The position numbers and the translations under genes are program-made. DNA of 64,000 nt from Orychophragmus violaceus (lineage: Eukaryota > Streptophyta > Magnoliopsida > Brassicales > Brassicaceae), in the NCBI GenBank assembly GCA_030180135.1, contig CM058238.1, positions 8,917,248-8,981,247 of the forward strand. Direction: 5' to 3'. This document shows positions 11,140 to 23,846 of this stretch, in pieces. Within the stretch, counting starts at the first letter, position 1; every line of letters starts with the position of its first letter. A model generated the notes under the pieces. The model had not been told where the DNA came from, made no database searches, and was given only the letters and a program-made list of their open reading frames with translations.

Positions 11140-11639
11140 NNNNNNNNNNNNNNNNNNNNNNNNNNNNNNNNNNNNNNNNNNNNNNNNNNNNNNNNNNNNN
11201 NNNNNNNNNNNNNNNNNNNNNNNNNNNNNNNNNNNNNNNNNNNNNNNNNNNNNNNNNNNNNNNNNNNNNNNNNNNNNNNNNNNNNNNNNNNNNNNNNNNN
11301 NNNNNNNNNNNNNNNNNNNNNNNNNNNNNNNNNNNNNNNNNNNNNNNNNNNNNNNNNNNNNNNNNNNNNNNNNNNNNNNNNNNNNNNNNNNNNNNNNNNN
11401 NNNNNNNNNNNNNNNNNNNNNNNNNNNNNNNNNNNNNNNNNNNNNNNNNNNNNNNNNNNNNNNNNNNNNNNNNNNNNNNNNNNNNNNNNNNNNNNNNNNN
11501 NNNNNNNNNNNNNNNNNNNNNNNNNNNNNNNNNNNNNNNNNNNNNNNNNNNNNNNNNNNNNNNNNNNNNNNNNNNNNNNNNNNNNNNNNNNNNNNNNNNN
11601 NNNNNNNNNNNNNNNNNNNNNNNNNNNNNNNNNNNNNNN
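11140..11639. other. assembly gap (500 N)
   Basis: Exactly 500 N bases, a common placeholder length, so the real distance is unknown. It probably hides the right end of the CACTA element and its target duplication. Confidence 0.99.
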
Positions 11640-13230
11640 CTCAATAGTCATAGCACCAAACAATTTTCATTTCTTTTTGAACCAGATTTTCATTTTCATT
11701 TTAATGGTTTTGATAAATGATAAAAATTAAATAAAGTATTTGTGAAATACTAGTTAAAATATAGCATATTATTCTGTGTCCATAGTGATTACTTATGTCT
11801 TTTTGGTGTCACTTGATCTATATTCAAATCGTATATAAAATACTCTTTATGTATAAAATTAAACTAAGTTTACGAGAATTTTTTTTGTCTAAATATAAAT
11901 CATCTGTTTAATTTTCAATGCAAAATTAATTATTTGTTTTAGTTTTTTAACTTTTTATATTCTACAGATAAATTATGATTGGTTAAAAAAAATTTAAACT
12001 AGTATTAAATGAATTTTGATTTAGAAAAATATGAAATTTACTGATTTCTTAATATATGTGTAAAAACTTTAAACTTAGTTTATTTTTATACAGAGGGAAT
12101 AACTAATATTTTTAGGATTGGTTTAGTGAAAAATGATACAAACTATATATTATTTGTTTAATGAGGACACATTCAAGAAAAAAGACATTTATAGGGGTTT
12201 CAAAAAGTATAGTTTTTACCAATAATAAATTCATCATTAACATTATACTTTTTTAGAATTATGAGACTATGAGACTTCCTCATTATTTTTTTCACGAGTT
12301 GTACACATATAATAGTAATTTTTTGATTGTAGACCAAACCATATTGTAGACTCTGATATGTTTGCAAAATTCAAAATCACTATTTTCTTACTCATTGATA
12401 GAGATTCATTCAAACGCATTACCTCTTTAAGCTATTGTAAAATCAAAATAAAATTCCATTACTTTATTATTTTAGATACTTAAATAGAAAACGCAAACTA
12501 ATTAAGACGAAAAATCGGACAATCGTAAGTTTTTGAAACAAGTAGAGGACTATAAAACCAATATATGTTTGTCGATAATGAATTCACGAACAATATACGA
12601 TTTGAGTCAACTATTTTTGACAAAAAAATAAGACATTTCTACGTACGTGCAAATTAAGTGCAAATAAATATCACTATTTCATACGAAACTCTTTCTTTAC
12701 GAGGAGAGACTCTCTCTCAAAAAAGCCCATTCATTTCTTCGTCGAGGTAATATTATATCTCCCCATCATCTCTCGATCCGACTACGTAATGTCGTTTAGC
12801 GGTTTGTGGATGTGATCAGAAAATTATAGGCATCAATTTTGTCTTTGATTTTGTTTTTTTTTATTTTTGTTTTTCTTCTTCTTAATTTCATCAAATCTTT
12901 AAATTGCAATGAATTGATTTGTTTTCTGCTTTAAAATCCGTATCAGAAGTGACTGTTTATCGTTGATTAGATGATTGACAAGTCTTACAACTGTTTTTGA
13001 TAAGTGAAGAGCTTTCAAAATGTGACATTCAATAAGACCAAGCTTGTGTTTCAATCACTCTATAATAGTGAGTCGTTTGAGCTCTTTCTTGTCCTAGTTA
13101 ATATGCACTGAGCTTATAGACATATTATTGAGTCTTTGGCTTTTGATATTGGTTTTATGCGCTATATTGTAGAAATTGTTCTCTACAACAGTCGACTAAA
13201 TTTAACCGTTTGTGTTGATTTCAGTGTGTG
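11640..13230. other. AT-rich intergenic DNA, then 5' UTR-like leader of the DUF1644 pseudogene
   Basis: 11640-12650 is AT-rich with no coding signal. From about 12660 the composition changes to a pyrimidine-rich leader (cttcgtcgag). A candidate 5' UTR intron follows, with donor gag|gtaata at 12747 and acceptor tttcag ending at 13224, just before the ATG at 13231. This fits the leader of a once-functional gene. Confidence 0.45.
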
Positions 13231-14049
13231 ATGGCGAAGGAACGATAGATTTGTCAGTTTCAAGCAACAAGACTAGGGTATCTCCTTACCCGCTTCGCTC
13301 TTGTAGGAGCAAGAAACAAAAAGAAATTGCTAAATCACCAGTTAAGTCGGAGAGTGTGAGTGAATGAGAGGATGTGAGGTGTGTGATCTGCATAGAGCCG
13401 CCACACAATGCGATCCTCTTGCAATGCCCCTCCTTCTCCAAAGGATGTCGTGCTTACTTGTGTGACACAATCTCCCGCCACTCTAACAACTTCAAGTAGT
13501 ACCGCAGAAACAACAACAAGAACACAAGCCGCTGCACTCGAATACTTTGAGTTGTCCCTACTGCAAAGGAGAGGTTTACAGGACGATGAAGTCTACCTCC
13601 GCACGAAGATTCATGAATTCTAAGCTGAGGTGTTGTTCTATGGACAAGTGTGATTTGTTTGGGACCTTTTCTCAGCTGAAAACTCACTTGAAGCTGAGCA
13701 TCCAGGTTTTACACCTTTGAAATTGGAACCTTTGGAGCAACACATGTGGGAGGACCTAGAAAGAGCCGAGGAGCAACACATGTGGAAGGACTTGGAAAGA
13801 GCCGAGTATGAACTAAACAACTCTCGTCAGAGATGGGAGGCAGAACATAGATTGATGAGTACCCCTCACTATCAGCATCCACACCACCATCTCATGATCG
13901 ATCTCTCAATTTTGATGCTTTCATGCACAATCTTGTTATTGGTGTGGGGGGGGGGGGGGACAAGCAAATGCTGCCAGTTACCCGACTCACATGCCCTGAT
14001 TGGAGTTCCATGTGACCATTTATCCGAGATAGACTCCGTGAAGATTTGA
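13231..14049 (+). pseudogene. DUF1644 zinc-finger family pseudogene
   Basis: Stitched across frames, the region gives the plant DUF1644 layout. It has an N-terminal MAKE start, then DLSVSSNKTRVSPYPLRS, a cysteine cluster CVICIEPPHNAILLQC with FSKGCRAYLCDT, a second cluster SCPYCKGEVYRTMKSTSARR with CCSMDKCDLFGTFSQLKTHL, and the conserved HPGFTP followed by a WEDLERAEE coil. Damage is clear: one base lost near 13247, an in-frame TGA in the ESVSE*EDVRC segment where a tryptophan codon is expected, a TAG after the first cluster, and a one-base loss at the KTHLK/AEHPG junction. The WEDLERAEEQH unit is locally duplicated. A run of about a dozen G near 13945 may be another indel site. Function in the family is not well defined. 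Confidence 0.85.
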
Positions 14050-16549
14050 AGTGCCGATGTCTGATGAACTCACTCCAAGTTTCGATATCTCTTGATTTTT
14101 ATCCATAATGTACCCTCATTGTTTAGGTTTGATAGTGACATCAGTAGTTCTGGTTCTAGGCATAATTTATTGTTTGTATTTGTTAGACTGTCCACAACTA
14201 GGCTGTTGAATAATTAATTCAACACTTGAATGATTACAATGAGCATGATGAATAAATTAAAAAGCTTATGTGGATTCAGTTTTGTTGAATTCTTTCAACA
14301 TGTTAAAAGAAGAAAAAAATGAGTCCTCCTTAAATACACATCAATGAAATATAGACAAATAATTTTTTTTTTTCGTTTCTTTTCCACAAGTGAATGAACA
14401 TAAATTAGTTTAAGAAACAAAGAGATTAAATTAAACACATGTTTTTTCTATTGGCTATTAAAATTCTTAGATTTTTTTTCTAATCTCAATATTTTAAAAT
14501 CCATTATTCATTCGTAAAATAATTTTATTTTTTAAAATTATATCAAAATTCATAATTTTTTGTGTTTTATAGATAAAGACTTGGTTTATTTTATTTAAAC
14601 ACATAAACGGTATTTACTATAAATTTTTACTTATTCTAAAAAAAAAACTTGTGTTTATATCTTTAAAGTTTTTTTTTAATGAAATTGATTCTAACAATAC
14701 ATCATCACACCCAAAATCCAATATATGTGTTTTAATAATGATTCTTTATTTTTTGTCATTCTCGATTGTAATTAAAAAAAACAATATATAAAATAAAAAA
14801 ATTATTTACTCTTAATTAATTTAATTTAAATTCTACCAAATATGTTATTACAAATAAAATACATAAATAAAATAAAAATAGTAGGGTAAGGTGTTGAATT
14901 TTATTAAACAAACTATTGTAGAATGTAAAAATTGAATGGATTTTAAATTATTAGGTCGAAGAAAGAGAAGATGTGGAGTTTTAAAAAGTGAAAAAGAAAT
15001 CTTGAATAAAATAACCATTGTAGATAGTCTTACTCTTAGTCAAGTATTCTGTAGCTGCTAGCTTATCTTCGCATGATAAAAAGATTCTGTCTAAGTCAAA
15101 ATATTCATTCACATTTTAAAGAAAATGTTCAAAAAGATATTACTGCATGAACCCAAGAAGCAACAATAATTATAACTATTTTATTATCCTTCGATTTTAA
15201 TAACTAAGAAAAATGTATATGCCTAGGCTTGCGACTTTGGTTCTTGGTTCAGTTTTCTGGTTTCTTGGTTTTCAAATTTTTTTTTTGTGTCAAAAAACTA
15301 ATTGATTTTTATCGGTTTGTCTTTCGATTCTTCGGTTATTGTTTTTAGCGAAATAAACCAAAATTTTAGATAATTTTGGTCACTTCGGTTAGTTCGGTTA
15401 TTTTGGGTATATTCAATTATTAGGGTCGGTTTGGTTCGGATAATTTCAGTTAATTTTGGATATATTCAGTTATTTTGGTTCAGGTCAGTCTGGTTCACAC
15501 AATTTAATGATTTTGGTTAAAATTGAGTTATTTTTAAAATTAAAATCGAGTTTGATTCGGTTCGGTTAAAATAGAAACTTTTGGTTCGATTCGGTTGCAA
15601 AATATTTTGGTTAACTCGATTTTAATTTTAAAATTGTTGCAAATGATTTTTCTTTAATATTAAAAGTTTTAAATATTATTTCTGATTATATAAACTAATA
15701 AAATTATTGTTTAAAACTTTTTAGTTAATTATTGATATTAAAATAGTAGAATTAAAAATGATATTTAATTTTTAATTAATTATATGTAATATATATATAT
15801 ATATATTATATATGTAAATGATTTAAATATTAGTTTTATGTATATGCAATTAATGGTTATATTTAAAATTTATTGTTTATGAATAAAAGTTTAAAGTTTA
15901 GAGTATGTTTATGGTTTAAGGTATAGAGTTTAAGGATTATGAATAAGATTTTATGATAATGTTAGAAAATACTAGATTTGGAAAATAATTATTTTTGTAA
16001 TTTTTGAAATTTTAGTTATGGATTATTATAGGAATTAGAGTTTAGGATTTGTTTAGAGTTTTAGGTTTGTTTAGGGTTTTGGGGTTGTTTAGGGTTTAGA
16101 GTTATGAATTTTGTAAGTAATGAATTTTTAGTTATGGATATATTATATGAATTAGAGTTTTGTTAGTTAGATTTTTGTTTGTAATTTAGGGTTTGTTTAG
16201 GGTTTAGGGTATAGGGTTTGAAGGGTTATATTTAAGGCTTTAAGTTAAAGTTTGAAAATAGTAGATTTGGAAATAAAAATTCTTATAATAAGTTTTGGAT
16301 CCTAACTTTAGATATATTATAGTTTTTAGAGTTTTAGTTATTAGATTTTTGGTTATAGTTTAAGGTTTTATATATATATATATGTTTTATTTAATTTAGG
16401 ATATTAATTTAGTGGTATTTAATTTGAATATATTAGTTTTATGTTTTTATAATTAATTGTTTGTATTTTGATTTTATAGTTCATGATTAAGAATTTAAAG
16501 CTTAGAGTGAAGTTTTAGGGTATATTTAAGGTTTATGGTTTAGAATAGC
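14050..16549. other. AT-rich repeat debris with GGTTCGG-type and TTTAGGG-type words
   Basis: No coding frame of note. From 15230 to 15620 degenerate GGTTCGGTT-like words recur, a composition common in Brassicaceae repeat remnants and similar to 49090-49260 and 52500-52740. From 16020 to 16230 there are degenerate TTTAGGG (plant-telomere-like) words. A (ta)n tract lies near 15788-15810. No terminal repeats could be defined. Confidence 0.5.
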
Positions 16550-16554
16550 AATGA

Positions 16555-16715
16555 ATAAAACCGTGGCTATATGTGGCCATGTTCTTCAACGACTAATTCG
16601 TGACTATTCGTGGCTATTTGTCCACGGATAGCCATGAATGTCTTTTCGTGGCTGAAAAAAATAGCAACGACCAATTCGTGGCTGGATCGTGGCTATTTAC
16701 TGTTTTTCTTGTAAT
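16555..16715 (+). mobile_element. solo right end of a second CACTA family
   Basis: Direct and inverted CGTGGCTA / TAGCCACG words are packed over about 150 bp and end in tttttcttgtaatg at about 16702-16715. That is one base away from the canonical CACTA right terminus (TTTTTCTTGTAGTG). The subterminal motif differs from that of the element at 6026, so this is another family. No left end was found, so it is a truncated relic. Confidence 0.6.
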
Positions 16716-19471
16716 GAATGTGCCATACACTTGGGTTATATGTGGCTGACTCCATGTACCATCCTATGTCGCTTTTCCATTGCGATCCTTCAGGGCTACT
16801 TCTGATGGACATTTGTTTGCCGCCGCCAGAGCTACCATTTTCAAATTATTCGTTGATATCTCTGTCGGGATCAGATCAAGCATAAACCCATTTTTATGAA
16901 AGATTTGAATGAAGCCCCACTTTATGGCATTGATTGGCAATGCATTTTATTGGGCTTAATGCTTTTTAGCAGCCAATCAAAGATAATTAATATAGCATAA
17001 CATAAAGCATGTAGACCCTTAAATGCTCGTGGGTTTAATGCTCTTAAATTGAGCATTTTCCAAGCATTATGATTAATTATGCTGATAAAATATAATATTA
17101 TCCTTATTTATTCAAACAATTTTCTGTTGATGCCATTGAAATTTTCTATAAATTTGTCTTCATATTTTAACCTAATACACAATAACAAGCGACATAAATT
17201 TTAGAGCAATTCTCTAAGTTTTCTTTTCATGCCACTAATAACACATACTGCAAGTTATACATCAAAAAATTACCAATCATATTTTTGAGAAAAATAATAA
17301 ATCATATTTTTACAGCAAATTCACCGTATAAATTTGATTCTAAGGCGAATTTGAATTGAGTTTTCATCTAGGAGCAGCCTAGCAAAGGTTTCTAAGCCTA
17401 AACAACAAGCAATAACCAACAATTTCGAGTTCTATTTGTGATTACTAGTTTACTTCTGGTGTAATGATATATTTTTCCATAAATAGTTTTCACTCCTTTC
17501 TTAAACTTCAATCATCGTACCTTTCAAAGTTATTTGCCATGGCAGAATCATCACAACTCTATATAATAAGCAATGCAGGCTTTGGTCTAAGCGATAAACA
17601 GGTTCGAATTACATCTTCATGGTCAAAAAACCCATAAACAAATCAAACCAAAAAGGATGAAAGATCAAATAAAATCCTCTAATCGAACAAATTATTTAAA
17701 ATATGAAAATACAGATTTACGCTATTTTTAATCGCTGTCTCTCAAGATTACTTCAATCCAAGTTATCCAACAACGTCTATGGTCTCTGTACGCTTTGAAA
17801 GTGTACAGAGAGACTGTTATCTTTGTATTTTAATTTGTACCCCCTTGGGGATGAAACACTTTAATTAATAAATGAAATGTTTTTCAACCAATGAAATTGA
17901 TATGAGAGTTATGTATTTATTATGAAAAATAACTTAATAGGTTGTAACAATCGAAATAATTACTTCAAACCCTTAAATAAAATATGTTCCAAAGATACTT
18001 AAGAAATTACGGTCTATGATATTAACAACTGCTAAATTTACACATGTAACAACAAAATTCGTAAAAAGACTATGTTTGTGATTTTTTCATTGTTTAAAGT
18101 TTCATTTTTTTTTGGACAACCGAACTCGTTGATGTTTATATATTCAAACGAAGTGGCAACTTGAGAACCATCAACAAGAGTTTATTCACTGCAACTTGAA
18201 ATATAAATTCATAGAATCTCTCTTTGGTTATACAAATGGGCCTAAAACAATGACTCATATCCGTATAGATGTCCATGACAATATTTTATAGTTTTTCATA
18301 ACATGTAGAACGAAAAATGAGTTAATTAGTCTGAGTTGTTCCTTCCATAAACCCGGGATAACTCGATTAGAAAGAAAAAAAAGTTTCACAGAATCCTCAA
18401 CAAAGTTGACGTAATATATTGATTAACACAACGATGAATAAAAGAAAATAAAAATAATAATTCAACTACATATTAAAACCCTCGACACAAAAAAACTAAA
18501 CGCCAGAGAACTCTGAAAGGCTGAAACTGTTATCATTTTTTCTCGTGTGTGTGTTCCACGAAACGTTGGTAAGTTTACTTCTTTGTCTCATCACCCGACA
18601 TTTCACTCATCGATCCCTTATTTCATCTCTCCGCTTGCAGAGCCATTCCGTCTGTGCATTCTTCCAGTTGCTAGCAAATCTTCTCCATCATTCAATCTCT
18701 CTGTGGATCATATTTAAAGAGTTTAAAGTTGCATAAGAATAACAACATACCTTTTATTATAGAGATGCTTCAAATGTGGAATGTGAGAGGGACAAACATT
18801 TGCTATAAAGGATCACTGTTTTTCTTGATTGTGGTAGCTTAAGCTTGAACCATCATGAGGAGGTGGAACCTTGGTCGACCAAGAATTGTTTATTTTTGTT
18901 GAATAATACATTTAACATGTTCATGGATTGATTTAGCATTCACGAGATCATAAAAAGCAGAAACTACATTAGTGACTTTGTTTGTTCTTATACATGTGTA
19001 TCTGTAGAAACAAGTGAGTAGAAAAATGCATTACACTCTTCTTTTCCACCGGTCCTCAGTGCAATGAACACATCTTTATCTAACCGGGACATCCCCATCC
19101 CATCTATGGAGTCAAAAGAACCAAACCCATCAATTAGTTTATTTCCTTTGTGAACATGGAATAAACAAATTTCAATAAAAAGAAAATGGAAACAATGTGA
19201 ATACCTTTGACTAGAAGAATTTTGGCTACGTGAATATGAAATGTACGAATATACCCTCAAAAGAAACATACAAATTGAATAAAACCCTATCCCGCCATTA
19301 CTCGCCTTTTCGGTAGCGATTGAATCCGATATCTAAAAGTCACATTTACCTTATCCTGAAATCTATAAAAATATATAAACTCTGAATCTGATTGGTCCAA
19401 GCCTTAGTTTGTTGTCCTAAAACTCTGATTTGCTCTTTCTTTAGTTTGTGTGTTTGGTTTTGTCGGAGAGT
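16716..19471. other. intergenic; only doubtful exon-like scraps
   Basis: A 55-codon open stretch from 16718 (starts MCHTLGLYVADSMYHP) has coding-like composition but no family I recognise. An ATG near 17539 opens MAESSQLYIISNAGFGLSDK followed by a GT, resembling a first exon with no partner. A minus-strand open stretch at 18988-19150 (LIDGFGSFDSIDGMGMSR) is similarly orphaned. The last 200 bp before 19472 would hold the promoter and 5' UTR of the next gene. Confidence 0.4.
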
Positions 19472-22311
19472 ATGGATATGGAAATCATGAACCAGCCCGA
19501 TGCTCCCGGCGCAAGAATCGAAGAGCCAGTTGAAGTTCGAAAATATTGTCACCAGGTTCGTTTCGTTTTGAATTTGTATTCATATTATTGCTTTGTAATA
19601 TAGATCTATCATGAATTTGATTTTAGGGTTTTTTGCTTCGAGACGTAAAGTTGTGGGGATTTGATTTCTCGTGGCTTACGGGTTTTTCATTATTCATGAT
19701 GAATTGTTATGATCCTAATTTGGGTGAATTCATGGTTGCTTTATGGTATCGAATTTGATTTTTTCGGTCATTTGGAGTCATCGTTAGAATCGATTATCTT
19801 TGTACATGTTACAGTGCCGTCAAAACAGACCCGATGCTGTTGGAACTTGCGTGACAAAGAGGCCAAACACGACATGTGCGGTGAAGTACTGTCCCAGTTG
19901 CCTGTGGCACAGGTTTGATTTGATGTTTTGAGATTTGTCTCTTGTCTTATGAGAAACGAGTAAGCTCTAGTGATTGTATTATATACGATATATTCTCGTT
20001 CCAATTTATAGGTACCAAGAAACGCCAGAGGAGATTGCGTCGAAAGATGATTGGGTTTGTCACAGATGCGATGGAACTTGCAATTGTAGTAGATGCAAGT
20101 AAGTCAAAATCATTCATTACCTTTAGGATTAGGTACATGTTTTACGGCTCATTTTGTACTTTTTTAGAGAATTTTTATTTTATTTTTTTCTAGAAAGAAA
20201 TGTGAAACCAGTAAATACCCTACTGCGAGATGGGCACGCAATGTGAAACCGATATGTGTTATATATGATCGTTCCTAGTGTATCTATCATATCTTCGATT
20301 CTTGTTTCTGATCATATGCATGGTATCTGCAGGAAGGGTGCAGTTGGCCAGGTGAATTCTCCTGAAGAAAATCATGCTGGCGGCAGCGAAGAGGTTAATC
20401 TACCTCAAGGTATAGAGTCACTCACTGTGTCTAACATTGACTTGCCCCCAGAAGATGCTGGAAATGTACTTCAGTTTTTGGAGTTCTGTGTGACTTTTGA
20501 AAAGGTATTATCTATAAACTTAAACTTTTGAATATAAGAAGGATTTACTAATGTCTCATCTCTACTTTATTTGACATTTTTGAATAGGCTCTTGGTTTGA
20601 TGAAAGGGCAACCTCAAGTTATTATACGTGAGATTGTATCGGGGAGAAGCACAAAAGGCCAAGAGCATTCTACGCTAACCCAAATGATAATACAACTATT
20701 AACTATGATAATTGCAGACAAAGAAAAGTAAGAATTTGTTTTTTCTTGGAAAATTATCAATTTTCTCTGATGGATGACGCATATCATATCCCTTTGATTG
20801 ATTTTTTTTCTTTTCAATAATGTAGATCGAATTGTATGAGTGTAACTGATGATATGTGGTTCTCGGTTCTTGGAGACTGTCTTGCGGAATCAGAGGTTAA
20901 GCTTGATGACTTCCCTCCTGAGATGTTTCAAAAAGGCATTGGTGAGTATGAGAAGATGGGTTCATCACAAAGGCTGAAGCTTTTGAATTTTTTATGCGAT
21001 GAAACGCTTAACACAAGGTAAGTTATAGATATTTTTTTCTTGTGTTTTTTCTTTTGGTGCTTGATGAAGTTTAACATATTGTGATGAATCTTTCAGGAGC
21101 ATGAGGGATTTCATTGTTAAGAGTAAAATCTTATGTGATGAAAAGAAAAAAGAAGCAAAAGAAAAGTCGAACGCAGCCTTAGCTAAGGTAACGGTAAAAT
21201 CTACTTAACTAGGTATTTAGAGTTGAAGTTTGGCAACCTAAAACATGTATGTTGTAGGAGACACAACTACATCAGAAAATAAAAGATGAGTTTGCCAAAG
21301 CTAAAGCAGATAATAATGGGGTTGCGTTGTTAAAAGAACAAAAGATTGCAATTATATCACAAATGGATGCTGAATCTGAACAAATTTATGCTGAGAAGAA
21401 AAACGCATCAGAAATGCAAAGTAAAAATCTTAAATCTTGTGATTGATTCTTTAAAAACAATGATCATATGTTTAGAGGCTTATTGTTGTTCCAATTGTTT
21501 TTGCAGAGGGTCAAGAATATGATGATCCTCTTAGAACCAACCCGGTAGAATTGGATGACAATGGTCTTGTTCTATGGAAATTGAAGTCGTACAAGGAAGA
21601 AGAACCAAACATTTTGCTTCAAGGTGTGAAAAACATACAAAATCTTTGTTTGTCTTAACAAAAAGTTTGTAGTAGTTTTTTTTTTATCTCTTTTCTTTGT
21701 TTATGTGCAGATATAGGAAGCTGGAGTGATACATGTGCTCAAGAAAAGTGGTTTGCATTTAGCCCTGACCAAAAACCACAAGTAAAGAAGTACATCTCAT
21801 TCAAAAGGTTAATCATTTTATCTCTCTCTAAAGCTTATATGCTAAGGAATTTATTGAAAATTTTAGGGTTTAAGATTGCTTTTTCGGTCAAGGAATTCAT
21901 TAAAGCGTTTTAGGTCAATGAATTTATCAATGCTTTTTAGGATTTAAATATGCTTTATTAATCTAAAACCAAATCTTTATATATATACACTATTGCGACT
22001 AAAGCATATGTCCTTAGATTTTGAATCAATGCTTTACTTGATATGATAAACTTTGGAATCTATGTTGCATTCAAATGCTTACTTAGGTTGAAACTTTACT
22101 GCCCTTTCCTTGATCTTTCAAGCCATGTTGATTTCTTCACAGTTTGCATTTTTTGCTTTGCATATCATTTATTATTTTGAATAATATGTTACTTAGCCTT
22201 GCTATTTTGTTCATGGATTTGCATCTTAATTTTTCTTTTGATTTCTATGTTTATAGGAAGAAAAGTCTTCTTCTAGAAAAGAAAAATGGAAAGACTCGTA
22301 AGTCTCAGTGA
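19472..22311 (+). CDS. zf-4CXXC_R1 / DDT-type nuclear protein (CDCA7-like family)
   Basis: Exons read from splice sites and frame: 19472-19555, 19815-19912, 20012-20098, 20194-about 20250, 20333-20504, 20588-20727, 20826-21017, 21097-21187, 21258-21420, 21507-21623, 21711-21807, 22257-22311. All junction phases agree except the end of exon 4. The N-terminus has the cysteine-rich zf-4CXXC_R1 domain (KYCHQCRQN, TCAVKYCPSCLWHRY, WVCHRCDGTCNCSRCKKKC) typical of CDCA7-like chromatin factors. The middle (LPPEDAGNVLQFLEFCVTFE to NFLCDETLNTR) is a DDT/WHIM-like helical module. A lysine/glutamate-rich coiled coil follows, then a short basic tail. A nuclear DNA- or nucleosome-binding role is inferred from the family. 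Oddities: exon 4 lacks a clear phase-2 donor and otherwise reaches a stop at about 20278, and the sequence after YPT is unusual. The gene could therefore be decaying or be spliced differently. Confidence 0.72.
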
Positions 22312-22895
22312 TGATTTTACCTTTTGTCAATAAACACATAATAGAAACATGCAGCAGAGGTAAAAAAAGTTGACTCGTACTGATTGAAAAATTGCATTGG
22401 ATATGGTTTGTTGTCTTAATTACATATCTGAACAACTCCAAAACATATTTTCTATTATAAACATTTCCAACTTTCTTGATGATTATGAGACGATTTTTTT
22501 ATTTGCGAGTTGTTGTAAGGTTTAAACAATGACGTCTGATTTGAAAAGACTCTTTAATATTTATTCTGATTATGAGCCTAATTTATTACATTATTATAAT
22601 GTGGTGGTAGGATTTTTAATTTTCATGATATTGTCAGCAATCACATATATTTAGTATATTTATGACTTTACCAAATTGGACATTACATATAAAAAGTACG
22701 TTATAATTGGAAAAACAACGGCAAAAAGTGGTCCAAGTTTTGCATGTTAAATAGGGTGATAAAAAGAAATGTTGTCTTTGTATTGATCAATACACGTTTT
22801 TATTGGATCATTAAATTGGGGCAGAATGGCGTATTAGTGCCCCAACTATAACTAAATGTAAATGTTCAAAAAAAAAAAAAACTAAAACTAAATGT
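22312..22895. other. intergenic, AT-rich, no gene seen
   Basis: 3' flank of the zinc-finger gene. No coding signal, RNA gene or transposon terminus recognised. Confidence 0.6.
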
Positions 22896-23076
22896 AAAAA
22901 TCCATACCAATATTAAGGGACTTCTGAAATATGCATGAACTTATAAATAATTTGAATTACATATCAAACTATCAAGTCATTTATGAAATATGAAAAATCC
23001 ATACCAACATGAAGGGACTTCTGAAATATGCATAAACTTATAAATAATTTGAATTACATATCAAACTATCAAGTCT
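22896..23076. repeat. tandem duplication, two copies, period about 97 bp
   Basis: The segment beginning aaaaatccatacca and ending atcaaactatcaagtc occurs at about 22896-22978 and again at about 22993-23075, with only a few differences. The second copy abuts the Copia remnant. Confidence 0.85.
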
Positions 23077-23079
23077 AAG

Positions 23080-23350
23080 GAAAGGACAAGGGAGAAGGCT
23101 ACCACCATCACCTGTTCGACTTGTGGAGTAGAGGGACATTTCAAAAAAAAAATTCCTAAAAAATGAACATAAAGGAAAAGGAAAGGGATCTAAGTCAGGA
23201 GAATGTGTAACAGAAGTTGAATATGTGGGGTCATTGACTGTTTTTAAGGTGAATATGGCTGAAACTGTAGACTTCAATGAGATATGGATTCTAGATACAT
23301 GCTCCTGCTGCTCATTATATATGACGACTATTTTTATGTTTGATGCTCAG
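23080..23350 (+). mobile_element. Copia retrotransposon remnant (gag zinc knuckle and protease start)
   Basis: Across two frames the segment encodes a damaged gag zinc knuckle (TTCSTCGVEGHFKKK). A lysine/glycine-rich linker and the Copia protease entry motif follow (EIWILDTCSCCSLYMT, where DTG is usual and here reads DTC). No LTR, integrase or reverse transcriptase follows. It is a short dead fragment. Confidence 0.75.
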
Positions 23351-23846
23351 AATCGTAGAACAATCGCGAGTTGGTCATTATATGAGCAACTAATTCATTT
23401 TTTTGGGTATAGTAGTAACCAAGTCGTTTATTTGTCCGTATTGATACGACTAATATTCAACTCACTATTCGTGTCGCAAAGTAGTCGGGTTTGGGTCGTA
23501 TCATATAGTATTTTGGATTTAGTAATAATAATATGAGATAGTTTTTTTATATGTGCAAATAGTCTTAACTGATTATCAAAGTTGGTATATATATATCGTA
23601 ATCATTATTAAATGATAATGACTCATATATGCATATTATTTTCATGTTTAATAAAGTATTTTTGGATATATTAATAATAATATGAGAGTTTGGTTATATT
23701 TCACATGTTTATGGTAGGTGTACTGGTTTCATGCGCATGCGTTTATGACAATTAATGGAAGTGGCCAATTATGTCTAGATAGTCGAAATTTAGCCCTTTC
23801 TTCAGTTTTATTTGTAGAAACACAAATAATTTTGAAATCTAGCAAC
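23351..23846. other. no gene seen
   Basis: AT-rich sequence between the Copia remnant and the transposase fragment. A weakly repeated aataataatatgag word occurs near 23520 and 23670. Confidence 0.4.

Noticed and set aside
11127..11730. Long open frames across the N run
   Set aside because: They are created by undetermined bases and have no coding content.
16020..16230. Interstitial telomere array
   Set aside because: TTTAGGG words are few and degenerate, without a regular tandem run.
18545..18736. 63-aa open frame as a gene
   Set aside because: Sequence resembles translated AT/C-rich non-coding DNA, with no conserved pattern or splice partner.
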